Source: Campylorhamphus procurvoides (taxonomy: Eukaryota > Chordata > Aves > Passeriformes > Dendrocolaptidae). From it: a stretch of DNA of 64,000 nucleotides. Where the stretch lies: contig WBMV01003298.1 of the NCBI GenBank assembly GCA_013396655.1, positions 1,396,695-1,460,694 on the forward strand, given 5' to 3'. The translations under genes were made by a program, and so were the position numbers. The notes beneath the pieces are model-generated. The model made no database searches, was not told the origin of the DNA, and worked only from the letters and a program-made list of their open reading frames with translations. Each line of letters opens with the position of its first letter. Within the stretch, counting starts at the first letter, position 1. Positions 22,223-33,613 of this stretch are shown here, in pieces.

Positions 22223-25200
22223 TTGAATACAGTAGTCTTCCATTCCAGTGTGCTTTTCCTTTTAAATGCTGTTTTAAAATTACAGTATGTATACAAGAGA
22301 ATTTATACCCCTTCAGGCCTTAACCTTCCTACAGGAAATAGGTATTTAGGACTATATTAAAGGCTACCTGAGCAACACATTTAAATAGGTCACATTTAAA
22401 TAGACTGTCACCAAAGACAAAGCTGCTGCACCATTACAAGTAGGGTAGTTTTTTCTGAGGCTTGTCCTAGGGCAAGCTGAGCTGGCAGGTAATTTAGGAA
22501 GGCTCCACAAAGGCACAGTTACATGTCCTAGACATATAGGTGCCTTTCTCAATATGCTGGATTTTATCTGAACTCATTCCAAAACTTTGATGGAAAGCTT
22601 GTCTCAACTATTCACTGACATTCTGAGGAGTTCTAGCACAGGGTGTCCACATCACCACTCAGTCTGGGTGATACATGTTGGCATCAGCAAGTGTGAACAG
22701 TGTGAAGACTTCACATCCTCCTGAATAGTCCAGTACCCTTAGTCCAGATACAGAAATATCCCCCTTTCTGGGAGAAAGGGATTCAGAGGGCGAAATTGAG
22801 CCCCTCTGTTCACTCCTCCTTTACTCTATAGAGTTGTTTTACTTCTGATGAGTATTGCAGTTAAAGCTGCAACATTTTAAGGATTCAGTTGAGATCAGCA
22901 ATTTATTTCCCCTCAGCCCAAGAGCTACCTCATGCTGACTGCTGAACACTGAGCCTTCAGCTCGATTCGGACCAACATCTGCCATCCTCTGATCTCTACT
23001 GTCTTTCTCTAAAAGTGTGAATATAGTGAAGATTACAAATTCCCTCTCAAGATGAACAAATTTAATTTCCTTCATGCATAATCCAACACTCACACATGAA
23101 TGAAATACCTCTATAAAGAACCAGAGGAGATTTCCAGTTTAGACTGCTTATGTCCACCCACCAGCAGAAATGATGAGAAGTACAACTTGTACATCTATAC
23201 TCTGTCACACAGATCCTTTTATCTATAGACATTTCTGTATTGTAATTTTCATCTCCAGGATCCTGCTTATCAGCCTGTCCAATATTTTAATACAAAAAAA
23301 CCCACTTTTATTTGAAGTCATGAAAAGTTAAAAAAAAGTGGGGGGAATTATCCCACTAGGTCTCTTTTGTGTAGCACAATGCAAGCGTAACTCTGGAATG
23401 CCTTCCACCTACTCCATCAGGGCTTTGAGTGGCAGCTGCTCCAGTAAAACAATAGCAGCTATGCAGATGCTGATGCCAGACAATGGCTTGACATGCTGAA
23501 CCACAGTTCAGCACAGTTACATTGTGCTCAAAATCTGATTGAAGTGATAATATTGGAACGACAGTTGGAATGCTTTTATCTCCTTTCCTTATTGTGTTCC
23601 TACAGAACTTTACTCCGTTACCTAAGTTTAAAATGACTGCCCATCCTATAGCGTTGTAATAAAAAAGTGGTTTTGCAAAACTGCTTGCCTTGCATTGTTA
23701 ATCTCTTTAATGTATATTTTCAAACCTCCCACCCAAGCGGGCCTCTTTTTTCAAACTGATGTTTAAATGTCTTTTATTTTTTAGCATTCTGAGACACCAG
23801 AAGGCATTACATTCAAATCATGGACTGGACTGGGCAGGAAATACATACATATAGAGGAAAAAAAAACCCTAGCAAGATCTGTTCCACATTCAGATAAAGA
23901 CCCTCTCTAATGAAACTCTGTACTATCATTAGCTGAGTCTCTTAAGACAAACTTAAAATACATCTGCTTATACATGTATATATATTTATTGCCCCAAACA
24001 GCAAAGAAAATATTCATCCAGTACATACACATTCAGCAGCAACAGAGCACTAAATATTAACTAAAAAAAAAATTTAAAATATAGCTTTATCTATAGTGTT
24101 TATGTTGACTTTAGATGCTTCTGATTAGAGTTTTCTGTTTATCTTGTCATAAAAAAGCTATTCTGAAAAACTGAGTTACACAAATCTCAAATGCCACTTA
24201 ACAATCATAATTATGATGAATAATCAACCAAAGATACAGTGGTTTGACTTTCTTGAAGAACTGCGCATTTGGGTTAAAAAAGTGCTTTTTCATCTAACCT
24301 CCCCATTTCAAGAAATCTTTTTTCTTTTAGTTTGTCCAGGTATAATTTTTTTTCCTTTATTGTGATATTAGGATCGCATAATTAGCTTTCCTCCCACTTC
24401 AAAAGTTGATTTTTTTTTTAATGTAACTTTTCTGTTCTGCCTACCCAGTAATAACAGGCTTTGAATTTATGACCTTCAGAAGTCCTGACACAAATTAAAC
24501 CACAAAGCTATCCCTGATAAAGGTAATTAAAGAGAGAGACCTATATACTCAAAGGAATTGAGACCCTAAACTACCACCAAAACTAAAGGGATTTAACAAA
24601 TGGGTAGAGTTAGCAATTCTGGACCTACTTATCCTTTGAATCACTGATGAAGATAAAAGAAATGAAGTCATTTACCTGTGCATTCAAGTTAGTCAGTGCT
24701 AGAATTATGCCCCAAGTCTCCTGATATTCCTTCCAAACACACTGCGTTTCAATACTACTTTTCCTCTCCATTTCTCAAATAAACAGATTTAAATAGCTGA
24801 AGAAACTTGCAGACATTTTCTTCTCAATACATGAAGATCCCCAGAAGGATAAATGATGATAATATATGATAATGAAATAATATATGAATTTGTACAAGGT
24901 TGCACCAATTCTTTAAAGCATGAGTTAACAGGGAGGCACAGCTTGGCTAGATCCTGTTACAGCTACTATGATGGAACTAGTAGACCAATAAAAAATCTAA
25001 GACACAAACATAACTTTTTGTTGTCTCAGTGTTCCCAGGTTCATTTACCATCAGACCTGACCACAGGTTCCACTTACTCACATTTTACTGAACAATCTAC
25101 CTGGGTACTCAAAAATAGATCATGAAGGGGAAGGGTTACTTACTCCTACAGGTTTTAAAAGAAAACAAAACACTGTTATTGCTAGAAACTTTAAAGGGTA

Positions 25201-28200
25201 CATACTGTAAAAGAAAAAGGCAAGCAAGGAGGGAGCTGTGACCTGCTTGCTTTACAAGTTTGTGAATCCATTATCAATATTTCAATGACCCAGAAAACAA
25301 AACTTTTACTAATGTGGACATTTTTAACTAGAGCAAAACAAAGGCTACTCATTGGGTTTGTAAAAAGTGAGCTGGTACCACACCAGGCTCTGCTCACCCC
25401 AACACACACGGCTGAGTTCCACATGTTACACCTTTTCACATACATTTGGAATGCTCCATATGGCAGAAGCAGCTTAGTTGTGGAACTGGATTGCCCTTTT
25501 CTCCTCCCACACAGAGACATTTTTCTCTTCTTTTTCCCTGGTATTTGTAGAAAGACATTACAATCCTCACAGCACTGCATTCTTCACAGCAAGAATCCTG
25601 TCTGCTTACAAATGTCAACTGGTCTGTTAGCACAAAGAAGAAAAATGCAATACCATCTGACTGGCTAAATAAATAAGAGCCTTTTCCACAATTCTAAGTC
25701 ATCCATTCCATGTGAAACTACAGAGACCATCCTTCTGCTTGATTTATGATACCCTGTTAGCCACAGAATTACTTAGTAAAATCAGCTTGGCTTGATGTAA
25801 AATTCTGTCTCTTCACCAAGAGAAAAAAATAATGTAAGCCCCACAAAAAGAAGACATTAATTTAGGAATAGTTGAGCTATCATTGACTTATCAAAATAAA
25901 GCTAGAGACATAAATCAATTCTACTGCCTGGACAAAGATAAATCAATAAAGCTCAGAAAGACATTATTGATTCTGTAGCCATCACTCAAAGGCTCTTCAT
26001 TTGATTCCTCAGCCATCTGTTTAATTGAAATGATAATTCTGATAACTTCTGGTGGGACCTCTGCATGTTGACTTTGATACAATGTTATTCAATCAAATAC
26101 AGATGGCTCTGACCTCCTGTCAGTGAGAACCCTAAATGTGTTATCCACATGGATTAGCTTGGGTAGATACATTTTGTATTAAACAAGATGCTTCTGTCTC
26201 AACTTTTTTCTTACATGACCCTCTGCAGGCGAGTCTTTTGTTCAAGCTATCCTTTGGTTCCAGCTAATTTCCTCCCTTCAACTCCCCCGTAGCTGACAAG
26301 TGAATTAAACAGTTAAAAAGAGTATTTGGAATTCATCCTTCAAACATCCTTCCTATCTTAATTTCTGCACAGGGACTGAATCATTTGCTTGTATCGTCTC
26401 CTTGGGCTGGACCTATTCAGCATAAGGACTAAAGCAGAGAAGCTGTGAAAAGTGTTTTCAGTACAGACACTTTGGTGTGTTTATGGATTTGTTATTCAAA
26501 ATCTAACAGATTGAAAAATACTATTAATCTGCAAGCTAAGAGGGTAGTGCATCAGGATGTGTGCACTAATTCATTACACCTAGGAGAAACACTGCACAGC
26601 ATTATGCAGTGTCTCTATAGTGAGAATCTATAACCAATATTAAGCTGTTTCCTCATTTTAGAGAGGTTCTTTGTCAAGTATTAAAACAGAGACTCAGGTT
26701 CTTTTCTCTGACAACATACACGGGAGATATTTTCTAGTTTGCACAAAAAGCACCACAGAGCTCCTGGTGCTCTGTAGCATCTTCCTCCTCCCTCATTAAG
26801 CAAAATACACTGTGCAGACCTGCAGGAGGAAAGCAGCAACGTATTGCACACTTTTCTACTGGTGCTATAATTAGACAGCAGAACAAAAATGCACATCAGA
26901 ATCTGAGGACATCAACTGAAAATTGTTAATCTGTCAAGTGCATTCGGCACAAGCTTTCCCCACCACAGGTAGCATCCTCCTAAACTAGAAGAGCTCAAAG
27001 ATAATTATGGTGTATGTTATTTTATAAGGCAGAAAGGACAAAACTTGCAATTCTGCTACTTTTTTTTTATCATACTGTAAGCGCACAATAAAAATCAGGG
27101 CTACACTAGCCTGAAACTCATGGAAAATAAATATATAATAATTCTAAAGGAGTTAACATAATAATAGTTATGTTATTTTCCCTACTGGAACCACACTAAA
27201 TTCATGTATTGCATCAACACTGGGAAATACAGAATGACACAAAGCAACATTAAGTTCTAGATTAATGGAATATATAAAAACAGAGCCTTTGATAGTGCAA
27301 ATGGTATCCTATTTCTAAATAAAGAATCAGGTCTAGGGTATTGAATGTCCAGCTACAAACAACTCTGTACCACTAAATTGCACCCTGGCAGCAGTCTCCT
27401 AACAGGACTGGAATTTGGGCTTTCCACCCAAATATACACGTTTGCTCAAAGAAACAACTTCTGAGCATCAAGACAGAAACAGCGCTGAGCTCTGAAGCAG
27501 CTGCCTTTCCTTCACAAGAGGACTCATCTCACAAAGCACTTAGCAGTGCCTTCAAGGGGTCAATGCTTGCCTGAGCAGCCTTGGAGAGAACATCCTGGAC
27601 TCCTCCTCTGTTTCAGATAGTCCATGAAGCATGCAAGCATCTGCTGGCTGTCAGACAGGGAATGCCTTGTATCTGGACTGAGCAAGCCAGGGAACTGTGA
27701 AGCAGAGAGCTCTGTGGAGCTGGGAGTGCCAGAGAATGTTTTTGACCAAAAGCTTCAGACTTACTTGGTTGCAGGCTTGTCATCCCTGCTCAGCAGAAGT
27801 TACAGCAAAATGAAAGCTTTGCCCTCTCCAAAATCATTGCTATGAACAATATATTCCTTCCAGAACACATGGAGGAAAGAATCCACGTGAACCTTAGGAC
27901 TTCCACTTCTGTCACAGCAATAAATAGGCTGCCAGATAACAAGCTCTTTACGTGTTTTTTTCCCTTGCCATTCCCACGAAAAAGTCAGAAGGCACCAAAC
28001 TTTCAAACTTTCATCACATTCTTTAGAAGAGGACTGAAAGAGTTTTTTCCTTGGAGGAAAAGGGCTCTAGCCTATTGGCAGGATTTCAGCCTGCACTGGA
28101 GCCAGCTATTAGATACTGTTGGACTAATCTCACTTTCCTATGACACTGCCCACTGGAGAGCACAGTGTCAGCACAAATGGGAAATTATACTTTCTGCACC

Positions 28201-31200
28201 GATCCTACATTTTAACAGCATTTCCTGGTAGTGGTAAATATAGTTAGAGGAGAATTTGCTTAGAGAAGCAGGGAACGAAAAAACCTGCACACTTTTTCAT
28301 CCCCATTTTCGGTGACTGTAATTGAAGTAACAACTAACATTCCAGTGTAGAATGCTGGCCCAGCACACCAATAAATTTTGTAGCTGGAGGGCAGATGATA
28401 ACTTAGTACCATACTGCAAACTGTTTGCAATACAGCTACATTAATTAATGCTATGTACAACAAACAATACATTTTATTTATGGACCTGAAATAACTAAAC
28501 ACAGTCATGCAAAGAAGCATTTTTTAACAAAGAAAATAACCCTGACGGTTTTTTTTTCTATTTCCATCCTAATTTATGTGTCTATCATGATGAAAAAACC
28601 TTGAAAAAAGGTATTTTTCCATATATGAAGCCTATCAGCTCTCTACTACTGACACAGTTTATGATTTTTAGTACTGCTAGAGTTTGTCAGGGAATAAAAT
28701 GTCTCAGAGATGGGAAGGGGATGGAGAACACCATATAATCAGTATTCTAAATAAGTATCATTGTGTTAAATAGCTTTCTCACTCTCTTTGGTATAGAAAA
28801 TTGAATTTGAAAAGCAAATACAGAGGCAGAGAGCAGCAAAAAATTGTTCTGCCTAGGATGCAGAATGCAATCATATCCAATTAAAGTCAATAAATACCGT
28901 TTGGTGATGCAAGCCTAGGAAAGAACAATTTGTACAACAAACATTTTGCTAAATAATTTTTCATATAAATTTACCTTTTTCCTTAGTTATCGATTACCAT
29001 TGCAGAGAAGAGAATATTGACATGTGCATGTAACCATAACAAATCCAAATCAAGTTTCAGATAGAGTGTCTCTGGTTTGCCTCCGTGCTTAGAATGCTAC
29101 AGGAACGCTCAGGGTCTGCAGTGGATTCTGTCAGTGGCTCCAGCACAGACCTGCCATGGTTGACTGGCCATCCAAGGCATCATTGTCTGTAATCTCTCGG
29201 CGAGGCAGTGACAGGGCAGAGGTGCCAGCCCTTGAAGGGGATTTACCTCCCTGCCAGGTGCTGATCACTGGCCTTCAGGGCCACCCTTGCTTCACACACC
29301 AGGAAACAAAATCAGAGCAGCAACTTAAAAACACACCGTCTCATTGGCAGAGATGGAGAAGCCCAAATCCTGAGCTTTCCTTCACTTTCCCCATTTGTTC
29401 CAGTGCAGGGGAGCTGTTCCTCCTCCACAGGATGAAGCACTTTACAATTCAAAACTGAGGTAATAATGCACCATTTCAGGTGATATACTTTGCACACACA
29501 ATCCAGACTCCCTGTCAACTCACTGAGGGAAAGAGAACATGTCTCATTTGTTATTAAGTTCACTCCAAAGTACTTTGAGACCCCTAAAAAATTGGTCCAA
29601 AATCTAAGATTTAAAAAGAATTATTTGACAATTCAATAAGAATGATTTTACAAAAAAACTTGCAGCTTTTATTTCACAATGGTGTTTCATTTAGTGATTG
29701 ATCTAAATTAAAATTTAAAAATTGCATTTAAAATAAAGGGAATTATTTTGATTAGGAGGATCAAAATTACTCTATTTTACACGGTGAATAGAAGCCATAA
29801 AGGATTAGGCCACTCAGCAACTCAATATGCTTTTTATAACTCTTCTGTAAAGGTTATATATGATATTTCTCCTCTGAACAAGGAAAAAATTACCTAATCC
29901 CCACAAAGGGGCGTGGTTTTATTTTCAAAATCCCTGAAACAAATTCACAGAAAGAAGCAAACTTTGGACAGGAAGACAATGTCTTAAATTATACAAGCTA
30001 ACCAAGCCCACCAAAACATCTGTCCTTAAGTCAAGATTAAAAACTTCAATCAAATTAGTGTCTAAAGTGTACATCAACTCCATCTTTGGCTGGAAAAACT
30101 ATACCGTATGTAAAACAAATGAAGGAAAAGACAAGCTCCTATCCCAATGTAAATATAAACATTATAAGTGTACATTCCTAAAAGCAACAGTTCCTCTGCC
30201 TCTCAGATGTCTCCTGGTAATGATGCCAAAATATACGATCCACATCAAAAAAGAGTGTTTGTTTTCTTCTAAACATTTTTCAATGGATACCAATACACTG
30301 AAATTTTTACAAATACCTCGATCATCAAAAATTTCTTAAGTGTCTGTTTTTATAAATACTTTTAAGCAGCATTATGAAAATCCCTCCAAGAATGTTGTTT
30401 CAAAACAAAGTAATATTTTGAATGTGAAAAAGCACATTTTAATTCATGTGAGCAGATGAACAGTCAAAAGGTGTATCATTATCCTAGCCTTAATAATAAA
30501 AACAAATAAATAAAAAATCCAAACAAACAAAAAAACAAGTTAAAGAAAACAGAAGGCACTACAGAAATGGTGACTGGCAGAGGAACAGCCCAGTACACTG
30601 TTTAAGGAAAATGTGGTCAAAATTCGGTTTACAGCAAACGTTGGGATGGGTTAGCAAATGCAGCTCAGATAATAATTTCTTCATATGCAAATTCCTCCAG
30701 GAATTCCAAAGTGAGTTCTCCAGCCCATAATCTGGTACTAACTACATTTGCCTAAATGTTTAGGAGAATCAAGAGGTGGCTGCAGTTCAACTGCAAAGGA
30801 TCATGTTATTAAGAGGACTCTGGTCCTGCTCTGATGCCCTCCCAGAAGGAAAGCATAACCGACCTATTCAATATTGCGTCAGTCTTTTGATGAAGAATAA
30901 TATTCTCCAGCCCTACCCATGGGTCCTTCTCCTCCTTCTAGCTCTTCTGTTCAGCAGGCCTGAAAAAGGAGTTAGGGAAGGATTTTTGGCACCCTTTTAG
31001 AAAGGGCACTATCAGAATGACAGAGGCCTGCAATTCATTTCGTGGATGAACTAAAGCACGACATGTTCTCATCCTACATCTCTCCCAAAGAAACCTCTCA
31101 CCCCACCAGTCATTTCGACCGAGCCAGATGATATTCCTCCTTGGTTCTACATGCTGGTTTGACAGCAGGAGAGGAAGCTGAGCTACCACAGTGCTCACAG

Positions 31201-31240
31201 TAATCACACCAGAGAAAGGTACCTAGAAGGAGAACTGGAA
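22223..31240. other. Unique AT-rich DNA, no gene seen
   Basis: No supported gene. A 15-bp-period duplication lies at 22376-22403. The stretches around 23530-23720, 25870-26120, 28860-29060 and 29680-29760 have the even, motif-dense look of conserved non-coding DNA, but this cannot be tested from one sequence. A possible ancient SINE-like or exon-like segment lies at 24629-24741 (-). Confidence 0.5.
22376..22403. repeat. Two-copy 15-bp tandem repeat
   Basis: CACATTTAAATAG occurs at 22376-22388 and again at 22391-22403, separated by GT. Each unit contains the palindrome ATTTAAAT. It lies just outside the nested CR1 block. Confidence 0.85.
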
Positions 31241-31242
31241 AT

Positions 31243-31455
31243 CACATCAACACAGAATGGTTCAGGTGGGAAGGGACCCTTAAAGGTCATTGAATACAAA
31301 TGCCCTGCAGTAAGCAGGGACATCTTCAATCAGATCAGGCTGCTCATAGACAAGGGATCTGCATATAATCCATTTCTGATTGAAGTCACAGATTGGGAGG
31401 TTCCCGTTCTATCACACCAGTAAAGGATTTCTGTGCAGGTTTGCCCTGTGTTTCT
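31243..31455 (-). mobile_element. CR1 LINE, diverged 3' fragment
   Basis: On the + strand it opens with the reversed CR1 tail, CACAGAATGGTTCAGGTGGG, followed by AAGGGACCCTTAAAGGTCAT, GCAGGGACATCTTCAATCAG, ATCAGGCTGCTCATAGACAA and, after a poorly preserved middle, CACACCAGTAAAGGATTTCT. The order of blocks agrees with CR1. Length is about 210 bp with indels in the middle. It is intermediate in age between the two copies at 21.6-22.2 kb by eye. Confidence 0.87.
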
Positions 31456-32344
31456 AAGCAGAAGTCAGTCACCTAATTCCATCCCTCCAGCTGCTTGATA
31501 AGTCTGTTTGGCAGGTCACAACAATTAAATAAATGCTTGGTAATTTAATCCATGCTTCACAGTGAACTTCCAGAGATGGAGTAACCAACGGATAACCCCA
31601 GGCATTCACAAACTCTTGGATAGTTTACCATTCTACTTAAATTAAACATTCATTTATTCATGTCTTAGGCCTCAGGAAGGTTCTTACTAACAGGAGCAAT
31701 AAATGCAAGTACAAATTGTACTGAGAAGTACTGATAAAATAGGGGCATTTTAAGCCTTTCTCCCATTTAAATATGTCCATTTTATGAGTGAACTCTGGAG
31801 TTTAGTTTTGTCTTTTAGAAAGGGTTCAGTATTATAAACAGGTACTGCAAATGTCTGCAAATACAAAGATATAAGTCTTCAGGAACATGTTCCCGTCACT
31901 GCTGTGCATGGAATTACCAGTTCTATAAGAATGCTTGGATTTCAGGCTGATACCCTTCTGGAGGTGGGGTGGGAGGGGAACATCCCACATGGTACGGCAA
32001 AAGACAAACAAGAACAAATGAGGAATTGCTGTGGGCTTAATCCTCTGCACTGGCACACAGAGCCTGGCTCAGTTCCTGCCTATACAACAGATCTGACAAG
32101 TTACTCAATCTCACAGGGGGAGAGTAATTGGGGAATTGGCTGGCTAGAAGACAACAATTCCATTGACAGGGGAGGTAGGAGGAATAGGGGAAATTTAGCA
32201 CTTCTTTTGCTCCATCAATGTAGAACTGAGTTTATTTTAAAGCCATATAAAGGCCAGAAAGACACACCCATGTGCTCCGCAACAGCCTAGTGGGTCTGGC
32301 ACTCGGGCTCATATGGAAGATGGAAGTTTAAGCATCATTTGATC

Positions 32345-32364
32345 CTTGAAACTTGAGTTTCAAG
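32345..32364. repeat. Perfect palindrome, 9-bp arms
   Basis: CTTGAAACT at 32345-32353 is the exact reverse complement of AGTTTCAAG at 32356-32364, with TG between. Its last three bases are the first three of the next palindrome. Confidence 0.92.
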
Positions 32365-32385
32365 ATATCACTCTAGTGATATCTT
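32362..32385. repeat. Perfect palindrome, 11-bp arms
   Basis: AAGATATCACT at 32362-32372 is the exact reverse complement of AGTGATATCTT at 32375-32385, with CT between. It overlaps the preceding palindrome by three bases (AAG), giving two back-to-back near-continuous dyads over 41 bp. Confidence 0.92.
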
Positions 32386-33478
32386 AATTACGGGATTCTC
32401 CCTTTCCCAGTACCAGCATCACACCTTGATACTGAGAAGCAATTTTGTTTCAACAAAGCAGCACTACTCAATGAGAAAACACTGGGAGAGAGCCTTTTTA
32501 ACCAGCTCTGTTATGTCCCTGCCTCCTGTCCTTCCCAGGGCCCTCAGATGCCACCAGAGTACAAACAGGAGAAGATGCCCAACTTCCTGAGAACATCAAA
32601 AAAATTAATTCTACAGAACACTGACAAGGTAGACATAGTAGATGCAAATAGGGTGAGCCTATGTAGGATTTTACAACTGAGCAAGTCAAAATCCTTTGGA
32701 TACTGTACAAATTGCATAAAACTTAATGAGAGTTATGTGGGGCCACATTAATTATCAGAGTGTACAGAACAGGATACAAGAAGGTTGCTATGTGATGTTT
32801 AAGCTTCAACATCTGAGACTTCTCAAAAACCTAAAGCCTCCCATCGAGTTCTTTCACAACTGTGAAACAACAACAGTCTTTTCAGATTCAAAAGTCCTGG
32901 TTTCAGGACTGGGTTTTAAACTTTTAGGCCCTTTACAATACTTTTTCTCACAATGACATTTCATCTCTCAGAATCACAGCTCTCAGTAAAGAAATAAAAA
33001 TGAAACTCAGGACTTTGTCTAATTCTTTGAAAAATGCTGATTAAAGTCCTCTTGCTCCCCATACCTCTCACACTTAGAATTATGCTGTCCTGAACCATAA
33101 ACAGACAGAAATCGACCAAATCATGCTTCTTAAAGCTCTTCAGGAAGAACGATGTGCCACCACTTCATCACAAAACAGGCTACTTGCAGATGGAAGTAGG
33201 GACATTCACTTTAAAAGCACAGTTCATCCTGAGGGAATATACAGGCTCTTAAGTGCTCAGATTTTCAATTATTAGCTGCCCAACATCAAGTACATTTATT
33301 GTAAGCACTGAATAAGCAGCATAAAATAACACTAATCAAATATATCTTAGGCCACAATATGCCTTCAAGGCCAAGCCTGGCAAAGGACATTTAATCTCTT
33401 GTTCTTTTCATACAAATGTGACAATTCCTCTTTGGTAAAGTAACAACCTAGAAGCAGAAAACTGCACAACAAGTTGTT

Positions 33479-33515
33479 GGGGGGGTTATTTTTGGGGTTG
33501 GTTTAGGGGGGTAGG
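33479..33515 (+). other. G-rich tract, extended G-quadruplex candidate
   Basis: G-runs of 7, 4 and 6 lie at 33479-33485, 33494-33497 and 33506-33511, with 8-nt T-rich loops. The 7-G run can supply two tracts, so four tracts exist, but the loops exceed the usual 7-nt limit. Low-complexity G/T context. Confidence 0.6.
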
Positions 33516-33577
33516 TTTTTTAGAACATTTGTAAGGTATGCAGTATTGAACATGATGGAAAGCCCACCTTATAGGGA

Positions 33578-33613
33578 AATTTTCTCCTTTTTTCTTTGAG
33601 AAAAGAGAAAATT
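33578..33613. repeat. Imperfect inverted repeat with one bulge
   Basis: AATTTTCTC, a bulged C at 33587, and TTTT (to 33591) pair with AAAAGAGAAAATT at 33601-33613 across a 9-nt loop. Stem of 13 pairs, AT-rich. No known function. Confidence 0.8.
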
